Shown here one piece after another: positions 19,765 through 32,987 of a stretch of 64,000 bases of DNA. The position numbers and the translations under genes were made by a program. The notes beneath the pieces were generated by a model, which saw nothing but the letters and a program-made list of their open reading frames with translations, ran no database searches and had not been told where the DNA came from. Positions within the stretch are counted from its first letter, which is position 1; every line of letters starts with the position of its first letter. This DNA comes from Macrolepiota albuminosa (taxonomy: Eukaryota; Basidiomycota; Agaricomycetes; Agaricales; Agaricaceae). The stretch covers positions 186,001 to 250,000 of the forward strand of contig JAMWFC010000031.1 of NCBI GenBank assembly GCA_027475525.1, given 5' to 3'.

Positions 19765-22700
19765 TTGAGAGAGCACTCTACATGCCAAATTCCACTGTCT
19801 GCCTGGTCTCTGTTAGCCACATCTCTACAGACAATGACACGTACTCATGCTTTAATAACCAAGAAGTCCAAATCATGGATCGCCGCATAAACGGCGTCAT
19901 TGTCAATGGCCCACTGATTAAAGAAAAGGGGCTGTATACAATTGATCTCTCTCATGCCGCAATCAAATGTGCCTATACCATCCACCAGGCAGCAGACATG
20001 GAGACATGGCACCGCCGCCTGAGCCATGCCAATTATCAAGCTATTCTCCAGCTAACCTGCAATCAAAGGATCAAAGGTGCGCCCTCCCTTCCTCATCAGC
20101 CCCCACCTAAATGTGATGCGTGTATCCTTGGGAAACAGACATGATTATCAGTTCCAAAGATATGGGAGAAGGGAGAAGGGCAATGCAAAAGCTTGAGATT
20201 GTGTGGGTGGACCTGATGGGACCTGTGAATGTATGCTCAAGATCAGGAAACCACTATGTATTAGACATCGTAGACAATTATACCAACATGCCCTGGTCCA
20301 TCCCTCTTAAAACCAAGGGAGACGCCTTCACCACATTAAAGACATGGGAAAAGACCCACAAAAACAAAGCTGGGCTGAGGGTTGGCAAATACAGAACTGG
20401 TTTTGATGGGGAACTAAACAGCAGCAAAATGGAGAATTGGCTTGCAACAAGAGGAATCCAGATGGAGTGAGGCGCACCCTATACATTGGCACATATTGGG
20501 CATGTCAAACAAATGCATTGGATGCTCATGGGGAAGGCAAAGACAATGAGGATTGAATCAAAATGTCTGGACTACCTTTGGGATGAGTTTTACTTGACCG
20601 TGATGCATTTACATGGAAAAACACCCACCAAATCACTTGGAGGAAAGACCCCTTATTAAAAATGGTTTGGACACAAACCAGACTACTTCTACATGTGAGA
20701 AATCAGGTGCTGCGCATTCGTACTCATCCCAACCCACAATCCCAAATTGCAGCCACAATCTATTGAGTGTGTCCTGATTGGATATGGACTGATCTCCAAG
20801 ACATACCAATGCTGGAACAGATGCAAAAATAAGGTTTTCCAAACCTACCATGTAAAGTTTATTGAGAAACACGAGTCACAACAGCTGAAACAACCCACAA
20901 AGTCCACTACCGGCGGCAGTACACCTCCAATCCCTACTCTGGATGACCTCAACAAATCTGCATCTACGACTCCTCAGGAATATGGCGACGACCTTGGTGA
21001 GCTTGAAATTACAACCATTAATCCAGTTACAGCACCGGAGCAACCACAGCTAGACAACAACATACCTCAACAACCAATGCTAAGGAGATCAACGAGGACC
21101 CGCCAACCCACAGAGAAGGCCGCTGCCAATGGAGGCAAAGTGCTGACATGACTCGATGAAATTATGAAGGAGGTAAGGGAGGAGGAACAAAGAGTAAAGG
21201 AAGCAAGGATGGAGAGAGCGGCGAAAGAACAAAATGAGGAGGTATTATTATCACAGCCACACACAGCCACCGGACAAGCGCCCACACCCACAAATCATGA
21301 ACCTGAAATCGAGATCGATCCTGACTGTGTCCTGGCAGCAATATCACAAATTGGCAACATCGAGCCTCTCCCCCTTGGAGCCGAGGAGGAGCCCAGAACA
21401 TGGAGGGAAGCACAGGAAGGGCCAGATGTGTCGAGGTGGGAAGAAGTGTACCGTGACAAACTCAAATCCCTAAGGGACATGGGTGTATACCAGCTTGTAC
21501 CCCGCTCAGCTGTCCCAAAGGGACACAAAGTTTGAAAAGGATGCCTGGTGTTCAAAATCAAATTGGATAAGCATGGGAACCCCTCACAGTACAAGGTGCA
21601 TCTAGTCTTTAAGGGGTATGAACAAATCTACAGAAAAGACTACAATAAAACCACTTCCCTGACAGCATGCATGGAGTCATGGAGGATCCTGCTGCATATC
21701 GCTGCAATGGAGGGCTGGGACGCCACACAAATCAATGTTAAGACAGCATTCCTGTGCAGCATACTGCCAGATGACGAGATACAATACATGGAACAACCGG
21801 ATGGCTTCAAAGAAGCAGGAAGGGAGGACTGGGTATGTGAACTTGTTAAGGGGCTTTATGGCATGAAACAGGCCGGCTGGATATGGAACCAGACACTCAA
21901 TGAGCACATGAAGGCATGGGGTTTTACTCGACTAGCATGTGAAGCCTGCATGTACTACAGAAAGTCATGCACTGGCACAATAATAGCAGCCATCCATGTC
22001 AACAACTTCTTGTCCATAGCCAGCTCTAAGGAGGAGAACGATCGCTTCAAAAATCAGATGCACGAAGCGTGGAGCATCTTGGACTTGGGCACACCCAGAT
22101 ACCTTGTTGGTGTCTCAGTCGAATGGGATCATGGCAACAAAACTGTGTCCTTATCACAGACAGCATTCATAAATCACGTAGTACAACAGTTCAGACAAAA
22201 AGATGCACACTCCTTGTCACTCCTCATGGAACCTGGCCTAAAGCTGAGATGACCGAAGCGAGACCTCCAGACACAAAGCAAACATGACAACATTGCCAAA
22301 CTCCCCTATAGGTTGCTAGTCGGATGTCTCTTGTACATTGCAATAGCAACCCGACCTGACATTTCCTACTCTGTCCAACAGTTATCTCAATTCTTAGATA
22401 ATTATGACAGGACTCACTGGAACACAGGCATTTGGTTGGTCAGATACCTCAAAGGGTCAAGCAACCTAAAGCTGTGGCTTGGAGGACCTTCAACTGTATT
22501 ACGGGGGTTCACCGATGCTGACTGAGCAAGCTGCCTGGACACCAGGAGGAGCACCGGCGGGTACACCTGGTCCCTAGGCACCGGGGCCATTTCATGGTCT
22601 GTCAGAAAGCAGAAGATGGTTGCAAGCTCCTCCTGTGAGGCCGAGTACATGGCCATCTATGAGTCCACACAGGAATATATCTGGCTATGAATGCTAATGA

Positions 22701-22963
22701 AAGAAATCAGCTGGGACTTCACCACACAACCCACGACCCTGTTCTGTGACAATAAAGCCGCGATCATGCTGTCAGAAGACCCAACGTCGCACACCAGGAT
22801 AAAACACTTCGACATTAAGTACCACTTTATCCATGAGTGGACTCAGATGGGAGAAATAACTATAAAGTACGTCAACACACGGGACAACGTCACTGATTTA
22901 TTCATGAAGGCCTTGTCCAAACCACTCTTCCTTCGACCATGGCACATCCTTGGGCTCTGCTAA
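19765..22963 (+). pseudogene. Pol remnant of element C (integrase, RT, RNase H)
   Basis: Continues after element M with RALYMPNSTVCLVSVSH, the GAG-pre-integrase part METWHRRLSHANYQ and CDACILGKQT (20109 on), integrase piece WVDLMGPVNVCS (20207 on), RT with GWDATQINVKTAFLCS and YGMKQAGWIWN (21715-21890), HVNNFLS at the catalytic site where D has HVDDFLS, and RNase H pieces CEAEYMA and CDNKAAIMLSED (22637-22780). Stops include TGA at the Trp of the FTDAD-W motif and several TGA at former Arg codons, mostly transition-type. The change of the catalytic VDD to VNN alone would kill RT. Confidence 0.85.
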
Positions 22964-23009
22964 CGACTCCATGCAAGGAGAATGACCATCAGTTCGTGGT
23001 AAGGAGGAG

Positions 23010-23361
23010 TGTTAGCAATTGATGAGGTCATAATGTGACCAGTGTGATAAGTACACAAACAATGGTCATTGAGCACTGACCTGGCCACCTGGCCACTATG
23101 CTGCTTTGTCCACACACATACATATAGTCTATGTTCACGCAAAGTACCCTCAGTTTGGTTTATACACAACTGAGGGTACATTGCTCATAAACTCACATTA
23201 CATGCACAATACTTACTAAAGACATACCTAGATTATAACTTACATGTATCTGATTTAGGTACTTACAACATAGTTTGGTTTATACACAACTGAGGATTAT
23301 AACTTATGTGTATCTGATCTAGGTGTGATTCACCTATAACTAGCCAGTACCAGTTCCAACA
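23010..23361 (+). repeat. 3' LTR of element C
   Basis: 352 bp. Y 23154-23175, intron-like 23176-23231, X 23232-23258, fused Y+X 23274-23322. In X the CG of the 5' LTR has become CA in one copy and TG in the other. Confidence 0.9.
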
Positions 23362-23366
23362 CAATG

Positions 23367-24941
23367 TGCTAAATAATGGCACCTCGGATGCTACCTAGCA
23401 AACTGTAAGTGCTGTTGCTTAGGCAAAGATATTGTAAAGGGAAAGAATAGTGCAACACAATGTGCCTGTAGGTTGCACTGTAAACAACGAAGACAATAAA
23501 AATGATGCTAGCACCCAACTTAGTGATGAAGTTAGGTCAAGCTAGTGCAATTTGAATGCTGAGTGTAACTGGATGCTCAATGGATTATGATTTGTTGTTG
23601 TGTACATGTGAAGTAACTATCTTTTATACTATGTGCTACTGTATTTTCAAAATAAGTCTATTCATTGCACTACCAATTAGCACCTCTCCTCATAGTTACA
23701 GCTAATGGTGACCTGTCAACAGTGACCTGTAGCACATGGATAACAGTGACCAATGGCATTACAGCCCATTGGCTATGGTGACTCTAAAACCACTTAGAAT
23801 TATACAAGTCTGCTTACTTTTTAATGTAATCCTGATTGGCCAGACCACTCTGGAGTATGGTCAGAAAATTCTTGACAGATGCTATGAGTGCTAATGTTAG
23901 CGCTAAACATTGTATCATTTTCTAATAGGTTAAAATGTTGTGCTTGGGTATATCCTGTGCTATTGTCATTGATTCTTTATACTTCTGATTGAGGTGCCTC
24001 AGCAAATGGCAGTTCCTAATGCTAACCCCTTTTGGAATTGATTAGGGTTTGGTCAGAGTCACCTCCCCACCATCACACTAGCATTATGAGTTCTGAGCCT
24101 CCTAAATCCTTGATGTCAATGGATAGTGTGTGCTGAAGGACTGACAAATAGTAGTTGAGACTGATAAGTAAAGCTTGTAACAGGGCACCAAAGCCAGAAA
24201 TATCCTGTGTCCAAGAAGGTTGCTAGAGTCTCCAGACTGACAATTGTCAGTAGGCTTATAGTGTTCCTTGATGCGCTCAGCCTGAGTAGAAGCCTATCAG
24301 TGGAAGGAAGTTGGAATGCTGCTTGAACCACAATGTGAGAGTCTTTCATTGTGGGGCTATACACCAGTCCAGGTTTACCTTTACACATAATGGCAGGCAT
24401 TGGCAGGGGTGTGTGGTTGAGAAAGTGGTGCCAAGGTCTAGGGGCATTTTTTTTTTTTGGGGGGGGGGGGGTTCTGAAGTGGTTTCTAGAGTTGGGGTCA
24501 TGACAGCCAGCTATTGGAGGCAACTGAACAAATTAACAGCAAAACCCATGTTAATACATATACAAATATAGGTAATGTATAATATCCTATGTTCTAAAGA
24601 ACCTTTGTTTGTACTGTGTATTATAGAGCCAGCAGACTCCACTATACAGTAGCAGAGCCACTACAATGTAATGTATCATATGGTGCAGCAAAAGTGTTAC
24701 AATGTAACATATACAACATATGTAGTGGACCACCACTCATCAAATACAGCTGAATGAATCATTGAAAGATGTTCTAAGAGTCTGTATGTGTGTTACGCCT
24801 GTAAGCTTATTCTGCAGCACTACTGGCTCCCACACCTCTTGTGCATATCAAATCATTCTAAACAGGGACTGGGAAAATATCTTGCCGGGTCTTGTCATGG
24901 CCTACTACCTATCGAGTCATACAAAGCATCATTCAGGAGAT
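23367..24941. other. CpG-poor non-coding DNA with a homopolymer run
   Basis: No supportable gene. Contains a run of 12 T (24447-24458) followed by 13 G (24459-24471). Resembles old repeat-derived DNA. Confidence 0.5.
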
Positions 24942-27064
24942 TTATCTACGTTGTTGTATGATGGGAATGATAAGTGCATCCCAAAAGTCTTCACGTATTG
25001 GGAAATCACCACTTCCACGTGTGTCTATGGATTGGAAGGGAGTTGATTGAACCATACCGGAGTAGTCAACATAGCTTGTCGAAACGTAGATTTTTAAAAA
25101 TCCGACGTCAACGTTTTGACCTTCTCTAAGGTAATATGTGCGAGGAGGATCGTCATAGTTGTCAATTCCAATAGTCAAGAATCCCTTTGGTAGAAGAGAG
25201 AAGTCGGGTTTATCAGTGGTAGACAAACGCTTCGGTAAATAATAATCCACTAGAAACTCTCTGGTCAGTCGTGACTCGAAAAAACAAATGTTGCAGCAAT
25301 CACCGATGCTCAAATCGCTAGCATCAAAATAAAAGAGGGCTACGTAGAGAGGAACATCAGATTTATTGGTGACCTTGTAACCGTAGGGCTCATTCTCGTC
25401 TCCAACATCGATGAATATTGTACCGTTGATGTTCAAATTCCTACCGCTGGACTCGGGAGCGAAGATATCGTCGAAGTCATCTGTCAATTGTCCGGTCGCT
25501 TCAAGTTTGAAACACTCGACATTGACCATGCTGGCCAGTGAATCATTGTTGCCCAAGTGATGCAGATGCCGATAGAAATCGGCCGCACTGAGCAGGATAG
25601 AGCGGAGATACTCGGATTCAGTTACACTGACCTCGTGGAACGGCATATGGGTTAGACCATACTGACGGCATATCTTGTCCTTGACTTCAAAGCAAACCAC
25701 TTTGCCACGGGTACTGAGAACGAGATCCGGCTCCTCAAACTCGTGTTTTGCAAGGCGGATAATACATTCGGTTGGTTTTGCCTGTATTTCTTCGAGTAGT
25801 TGTGTGAGATGGTGACAATATGGGTCGTTCGGAGGTATGAAAAGACGAAAGTCTTGCCCTTTCTTGATATGTGTTTGAATGGCGTATGCAGATTGTGACA
25901 GTGTGAATGGTGCGCCACCGAAAGCAAAACATTGAGATGTGAAGGGGGTTGTATCGATCGCAACAATAGAACCGAGATGGATGGACAGAGCTTCATCAGA
26001 ATAAACCATAAACTCGGTCCCATTCACTATGCCATGTTCTTCACCTGCTTCCAGGATAAACACATTTGGCTTCCCAGGCGTCTGACGAACAGAATACGTC
26101 CTGGGAAGTCTATTGGCCTTGAGGTCGAACAGTCTGCGACCTTGGTTTACTCCTTCGCATTGGGGACTTTGGCTGAAAAGCATAGAGTGAGAAAATAAAG
26201 AAGAGACAAGGATTTACTCACCAATGAATATACGGCAAATGTTTTATTACATCTTTGCAGGTAAGCTTTTGTATGCCTTCTTCTTCGAGCAGGTTCAAAA
26301 ACTCTCGGGTGAAAACTCCACGACCCTGACTCTCCAGAGCTGGCTGGCCTGGTTCACAGGCGGCTAACAAGACGTGAGAACTCATACTTTTCTTGTATGA
26401 TCCTGAAGCATTCAATTCTATGCATGGTTCTGAAATGAGGAAACTGGCAGGGATGATATAGTCATGTGGTAACCGTACTCCACGGATCGTATGGACTCCA
26501 TCGCTCGTATTCTTCTTGTCGCCGGAACCGGAGTAGCAGCAATCAAGAATAACCGTCTGGTTCCGTTCCAGAATTAAATTCCGGAATGGAATGAGGACCT
26601 GACAGAAAACTTACGATGTTATCCGATTTGGCCATGGCGATGTCGGCGAAAATTTTACAAAGTGTGATATCAAAGATACCCTGACCTTGCACAGCATTTG
26701 ATCCTTGTAAATTGAAATCATGAGGGAGGAGCATTTTGATCATGCCATTCGCAGCACTGCCAGCGGTTGGTGATGGACATTCACTGCCATGACCAGCGTA
26801 GTATATGAAAATAGGATCCTGTGCGCGAATTGCACTATTTTGAGCAAGACCACGCAAAGTTTTCACGATTGCTTCCCGCGTCGCCTCTTCGTCACGTAGA
26901 TTCACAATACGATCTTTCAAAACACCGACTTCTGATATCAGAAATCTCTCAATTGCGTCTGCATCGTTGACGGCACCACAGAGATCGGGAATATTGGGAT
27001 CCTCATACTTGTTAATCCCAACTAAAACTGCAAACAAAGTGGTAGGTTGGCTGCCACGCGTCAT
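24942..27064 (-). CDS. Caspase-domain (metacaspase-like) protein, intact
   Basis: Cysteine protease of the caspase clan. Three exons (27064-26615, 26556-26222, 26172-24942) total 2,016 bp and keep phase, giving 671 residues. The N-terminal p20 domain has LVGINKYEDPN, PIFIYYAGHGSECPSP (catalytic His) at about residue 90, and VILDCCYSGSGDKKN (catalytic Cys) at the start of exon 2. LLAACEPGQPALESQGRGVF marks the last strand. The C-terminal 400 residues are an unnamed domain often attached to mushroom caspase proteins. Introns are 58 and 49 bp with GT-AG ends. The start ATG 27062-27064 is the first Met of the caspase fold. No signal peptide or membrane span. It faces a paralogue at 28815 on the other strand. 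Substrate unknown. Confidence 0.9.
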
Positions 27065-28418
27065 CTATCTACTCTTCATAATGTGACTGGAAACCTACCT
27101 TTCGAGGGCAGTCGATTGGAGTGGCTCAGCAGTGGGAGAACTAAAAAAAACAGCACTCAGCGACGGAAGTACACAAAAAAAATGTGGAACCAAGGCTCAC
27201 TCTTGGTATTTTAACAGATGTTTGGATGGCAGGACGCTGTTTTCTTCTGAAAAAATCGGGGTAACGCCTTGCTTAACTGCAGATGGTCTGTAACCTGGTG
27301 AACAATTTAAAATCAACTTTGGACAACATCTCACGTTGATGATGAATGAGAGAAAGTTGAAGCACGACGGATACACTGGTAGATTTGAGCCATACGGTGG
27401 ACCAAACATTGCGCAATAGCCGCTATTAAGTACCAGAGACAATTTGCAAAACGTTGAATAGACGTAGACACCTCGAGCCATGAGAGCGACATTGAAGTGA
27501 GAAAACAAGTCAAGTGAGGATGACACGTGTAATCGGGGGAGTTCTAATCGAAGCCGGGATTAATTATTGGGTAATAGTGATCAATGTGCAACGTAGACCA
27601 TGAGGCAAAGCCGAGCATGAAACGAGTTGAGCCATAGAGTCAGAGCAAACAGGTGTTGAAAACGAGTCTGCAGCAGGCACGAATGGGCATTTTGATGAAT
27701 ATATCAAGTCAAGCTGCAAGCACCTAAGCCAAGGTAAGCATAATTAATTATCTCAATGCGTATCGTCCCAAAAAGTTAATCATTGTCAAAGAAGCCTACT
27801 CTCGGTGGCGCGAGGAAATCGTTACAACGGTATCTGGTGCTTGATAAAAGACATCAAGCCTATGTGCTGAGTTTTGTCCCTTTCTGTCCGATTCATGGGA
27901 CCCAGAGAAGTTCGCACAGAAATAAAACTGATGTCAAAATCTGTTCGCACAACCAAGCACAACATATCAAGATGACAAATTACAAGACTTGATAAGTGAA
28001 ATAAGAAACATAGTCACCCCGTATGTCAGAAGCGAGCTCAATCGTGTAGACCCCCATCGATCCTTCCTTGGCCTCATGCTCCAGAACAGTTTGGGTGTCT
28101 CTTGTGCTGAGCAATTGCTGCGACTGGATATAGAATCTATAAAGATCGATGACAATCTCTCTCAGAGGTGGCTGAAACTCCATTTCACCTTTGCTAACAA
28201 TGTGGAAGCAGAAGCTATCGGGAAAGTTGAGTGATTTTCCATAGCACCATGGAAATCTATTTTAACGATGAGCTTGTTTTGAACCGGGCGTTGACAAGGC
28301 AACGAGGGAGCGATCGGACTTGAATTGCATTGTGAAGTATCGTGCACTGTATTGAGGAGCGTTAGAATGAAGTCGTTGGGATCGTGAGTTTGTGGAGGCG
28401 GATGAGGAGGAAGAGGAA

Positions 28419-28453
<35 letters not shown>

Positions 28454-28814
28454 GACTCGTACCGAGGGAGAAGAGGTTGCAGCCCTGGTAAAGGTAAGCT
28501 CTTGTGAGGATGAGTGGAGGCTGGAGTGGCGTAGTTGGAGTGTATAGGGGAGGCTCGACCAGTGGGTGGCTGGGGTTCCTATGCGTAACTGCTTGGAGAA
28601 TACTTCCTTTCTTGCCTCTCCTCGCCCATTGGTTAAGGACCCGCATGTCACAAGCCGCCGCAGCAAACCGACATAGCGTGACTCAATAATTTATCTCTCC
28701 TCGTTGTCTATGTTTTCTTCACCCCTGGCAACTCCCCGACTACCAGCACTTCAGGGCCCGTGAGGATGGTCAAGGCGTAACTCACTGGTGCTTCAAAGGC
28801 TCAACTAAGATAGC
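27065..28814. other. Region between two divergent caspase-domain genes
   Basis: No confident gene. On the minus strand 27980-28340 there is a short stretch reading MEFQPPLREIVIDL then YRFYIQSQQLL, which looks protein-like but I do not recognise it and no gene model holds. Includes a GA microsatellite. Confidence 0.4.
28422..28450. repeat. (GA)n microsatellite
   Basis: Uninterrupted GA run of about 14 units. Confidence 0.9.
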
Positions 28815-30122
28815 ATGTCGCAGGCTTCATTCTTGTTTGTCGTCCTGATTGGAATAGACAAATACCGCAACCCTTCGATAGTTGATCTCCACGGTGCCGT
28901 CAATGATGCAAACTCGATCGAGGATTTTCTTCTGTCGGAAGTTGGTGTCTCGAAGGATCGCATCGTGAAGCTCTATGACGAGGAGGCAACACGAGAGGGA
29001 ATCTTGAACACCATGCGGAATCTTATCAATAATAGTGCTATCCGCGCGCAGGATCCCATCCTCATTTATTACGCCGGTCATGGCAGCGAAGCCTCTTCAG
29101 GCGTCGGCAATCTTTTGAATGGTGGAAGGAGTCGTGTGCTGCTGCCCCACGATTTCGGTTGCAATGGCTCAAATACGGAGCTTGCCTCGGGAATATATGA
29201 CGCCACACTCGATCAGCTTTTTGCTGATATTGCTGCAAGAAGATCAGACAATATTGTTGAGTTGTTATCCACTTACAATAAATTGATCCTGTCACTGATG
29301 AAGGATAGTCTGTTATTCTCGACTGCTGCCACGCAGGCTCCAGGACACGGAACTTCTACAATAAAAGTCATTCTTTGCATCGAGCCACCGCCAAATATAT
29401 TGGCTCAAAGAATTCCTTGACATTCAATATAATCCCTCCAAGTTCTATGCACCCGGACGACACGACTGGGGGCAGTCCTTGTACCTTATTAGCGGCCTGC
29501 GCACCAAATCAATTCGCTATGGAAATTCGCGGACGTGGAGTTTTCACTTCTGCGCTCCTAACTCTGCTTAAAAGAGAAGGCATCAGCAACCTTTCCTATC
29601 AGGACGTCATAATGCGTCTGCCCGATTTTCCTGAGTAAGCATGGTGACTGAAATTTTCAGTCATCGATGGCTGAAGTTGGGTTGGACCATCGATTATTGA
29701 TCATCTATTCAGTCAGGACCCTCAGTGTGAGGGTGTTAACTCTGATCGCATACTCTTCAGTTCAAAGGTCGCTCACCCTCATCTAATCCCAGATAATAGT
29801 ACTCGTCCAATGCTTGAGAAATCAGGCGAAGGTACTATGGATCCAGATGCAACGGTGTACGGACGATGATATAATAAGTGTCGTACAACACTCTACTGCA
29901 GAGAAGAGGTGCCTAGGTGCGTATGATATCCTTAACACTATTTTATGTGATCGAAAGTGGTGTCGTCTGGACGGCAATGTTTTCGAGTTGAGAATTTCAC
30001 GATTGTGGTGGACGAATATGAATGCACAGGCCTATTATAATTTATCGATCCCGCTCAATCATGTCGCACCTGTAGCTGCCTGTAGCGACCATGTATCCCG
30101 CCTTATCAGGCATGGAGTATGA
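28815..30122 (+). pseudogene. Caspase-domain protein, 3'-truncated paralogue
   Basis: Same family and exon plan as 24942-27064. Exon 1 28815-29255 (LIGIDKYRNPS, PILIYYAGHGSEASSG with catalytic His), intron 29256-29308, exon 2 29309-29634 (VILDCCHAGSRTRN with catalytic Cys, LLAACAPNQFAM), intron 29635-29712, exon 3 from 29713 (DPQCEGVNSDRILF). The protease core is therefore intact in phase. Exon 3 then meets a stop (TGA near 29868) and a frame change; weak similarity to the C-terminal domain continues in another frame to 30122, and the last roughly 250 residues are absent. It could still make an active short protease, or be decaying. Confidence 0.72.
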
Positions 30123-30804
30123 CCCATGTTGCCTAATAAGGCGTTAATTCCTTAGTTTACTGCTTCCTGCAATAAAGATGCTCTATCGTATGACTTGAGG
30201 TCTGAGACTGTTGCCCGGCTATAGTCGTGCACTGTTGCCGGTGGATGCTTAGGCTATCAAGCACTAAGGCGGGGTAAAGTGATGGTTACAGGTGTCATGT
30301 CGTACTTTGTCTTTCACAACGTCCCAGAAAGGCTTTATCTGAAAAGGTCACTATTTATGTAGGAAATACCACGATCAGTTATGCAATCGTCCTTATTGTG
30401 TCTCTTTCAACGGAACTCGGTGGAATTTTATTCCCCATGAGGGGTGCACCAAAACCTTAGCAGAACTACTTACCACGATGAAACGTGTTCCCTGATGTTC
30501 ACATGAGTTTTGAGGACAAATTTGTCTCCGTATCAGAACATCAAGCTAAGAAATCAAGCAACTACTATTTAGCAGAAAGAAAGGATTATAGCGACTACCA
30601 CGTAACCAAAAAGGAACAACGAATCGGATATCGTACAAATGCAAAGCAAGGACAGATACTAAGTATACAGATGTCGATATAGAAAGAAAAGCATCTTGCT
30701 CCTCCCATATTATTACTAACGCCCACACATACCTTTGTCTTCGCACCATTGTCTTCTACTCGGACGCTTAAGAAAAATGCAAGAAATCCATTTACAGAGA
30801 AGCT
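30123..30804. other. Intergenic, no supportable gene
   Basis: Nothing recognised between the truncated caspase gene and the kinase. Confidence 0.5.
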
Positions 30805-32987
30805 TTAGGAGGACTTGCGATCATGTTCCTCCAAGCATGTTTTAGCGAGCTTGCTATCCAAACCATCATCACCGGACGCGTCGGCGGAACCATCAGTCTG
30901 CCTAAACTCTTTGCAGCTTGGGCTGCTGGGGTGCTCGTGATTGTGATGATGGGTGATATCTGCACACTACATTGAAAGATCTCAGCATTGGTATAACACT
31001 CACAAATACGAAAGAAAACGTACCTCCATATCCTCCTGTGAATCAAGTCCATCAAATCAACATTGTTACACAAACTGCCGAAATAGGGGGAGGAGCGCAC
31101 CTTTTCTGACTCCGCCTTGAATTGCTGCACCTCTTCTCGGAGCTTTGCGAGTTCGGGTGAATGATTTCCCGCGAGAGTCGCCATGCGGGTCATCGCACGA
31201 ATGCTAAAGCCAGCCTTGCGCCCTAAATACCCAACGAATACCATGAGAAAATATTATTACCGATACCCTTGAGCAAATACGTACACAATTGTTTCGCATT
31301 GAAAGCCTTCTTGACATGCGGCAACAAATCAGCAGGCTTTCCGCTCTCTGGATCGGGCACAAAGTGAGGCTTCTCGTCCGCCAACCACTTCGAGGCGTGG
31401 CGGGCAACCAAAATCAACATTCACCGGCACACTCAACTAACGGACGCAGCGTACCTTATGCTCCAGCATCTGGTCGGCCGTCGGGCGCTTCTCTGGATCA
31501 AGGTTAAGGCACTTGCGGATAAAGTCCTTCGCCGTTTCGGAGACATTGACCCAATACTCCGCAGGCTCAAACTTGTAATCACCCGCGATGATAGCCTCCA
31601 TCTCGAGCTCTTGCGAATCACGGTCGAATGGCGTGTACCCGCCCAACAAGAAGTACGTCACGACGCCCATCGCCCAAACGTCCACAGGTTTCCCATGTCC
31701 AGCTGTATTGCAACGATCACATCACCGAAACATATCAAAAGGAAGAATCACGAACTTTTTTTAAAAATCTCGGGCGCCATATACTGGGAGAAATTGACGT
31801 CGATCGGCCAAAAGGACAAATACCGACGAGAACAGACTCACACCAGGGGTGCCGCAGACTTCTGTCAGCAAATTCAGCTTTTCCTCCTCCATTACCCTGC
31901 TAAGACCGAAGTCAGCGATCATGATATCAGCGTCCTCCTCTACTGTTCGGAATAAAAGGTTCTCAGGCTTGAGATCTGACATGGACAGAGATCAAAATCA
32001 AGCGAAGCAGCTGATACGGGACCACGCACCCCTGTGAACAACGCCTGCGTCGTGGATGTACTTAACGGCACGGAAAATCGTGCATACGAGGTTAGCAGCA
32101 TCAGCTTCGTAGTAATTGCCTTTGGCACATATCCGGTCGAAAAGCTCGCCTCCTGTACATAGATCGAAGACGAGGTAGAGGTTGTGTGTTGTCTAGGTTG
32201 AGGATAGAGTGAGTCAGTATGACTCAAGTCGACGACGGCCCAGGGGCCCTGACCTCAAAGTAGTCATGCAGTGTCACGATATTAGGATGACCACTAGAGA
32301 TGCGCTTCAGGACTGAAATCTCATTGCGAACCTAGTAGCACGGTGTAAATGAGCAACACGTCAAGTTTACTGAACAGGATCCATCGCACCATATGTTCTC
32401 TCCCCTCCATAAGTTTCTTGTTGATGACTTTGCAGGCATAATACTTGCCCGTCTTGATGTGAATCGCTTCTTTTACGATGGCATAGGTTCCACTTCCAAG
32501 GGTCTTGCCAGTGCGATACTGATGGAGTCCTGAATTGCGAGCTATCCAGATCTTGGACGATAACGCACCTGACAGGGCACAGTAACGGGCATTGTAGATC
32601 GTCGGCACCAAGACTATATTCGTAAATATGAGCGGAAAGAACGAACACAACGAAGAAAACAGAAGGAGGCGGTTAGATAGTGGAAGGGAAATCCGTAAAA
32701 CGCTTGATAAGTATAGATTTGTTGCACAGCCACGTCATGGTTTGGCACTAGCTGGCATCACGGGGGAATCTGCTCACCGTTGTCTTTGCCATCACCCCCG
32801 GGTCGTCCTCTATCCCGTCCTCCTTCGTCGAAATGTCTCCTGACCCCTTGGTATGCTCAGGCTCGTCTGGAAGCTGCACCACCGTGGAGACCATCGAGTC
32901 CCCATGACGTATTTTTGAGACTAGAGAATTCTTCATGCGGCTAAAGTGACTTCTTTGCGAGTTCGACCGGCTTTGATGGGCTCCCAT
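30805..32987 (-). CDS. Calcium/calmodulin-dependent type Ser/Thr protein kinase
   Basis: Phosphorylates Ser/Thr on protein targets, probably under Ca/calmodulin control, in the cytosol. About ten exons. Glycine loop GKTLGSGTYAIVKEA (32500 region), ATP lysine in YYACKVINKK, HRDLKPENLL split over an intron (about 32030/31985), ADFGLSRVMEEEK (31900 region), YMAPEIFKK on a 28-nt exon (about 31760-31790), DVWAMGVVTYFLLGGYTPF, and RPTADQMLEHK. The tail reads LPHVKKAFNAKQ, the usual position of the autoinhibitory/calmodulin segment, then a His-rich end (THHHNHEHP) and a TAA at 30805-30807. All catalytic residues are present. The start is either the ATG at 32985-32987, giving a Ser-rich extension (MGAHQSRSNSQRS), or the in-phase ATG at 32590-32592 (MPVTVPCQ); the second is closer to the usual length. 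Confidence 0.87.

Larger units (their letters stand above)
16593..23361 (+). mobile_element. Element C: complete but decayed Ty1/copia retrotransposon
   Basis: 5' LTR 16593-17021, 3' LTR 23010-23361, TSD CAATG on both sides (16588-16592 and 23362-23366). PBS GGTTATGGGC at 17022, purine tract AAGGAGGAG before the 3' LTR. The 5' LTR is 429 bp and the 3' LTR 352 bp; the difference is exactly 77, the length of the duplication at 16684-16837. The LTRs differ at a dozen or so sites, nearly all transitions. Element M copy 2 splits the protease/integrase region. Confidence 0.92.

Noticed and set aside
24447..24471. T12G13 run as a functional element
   Set aside because: A plain homopolymer pair; may also be a sequencing weak point.
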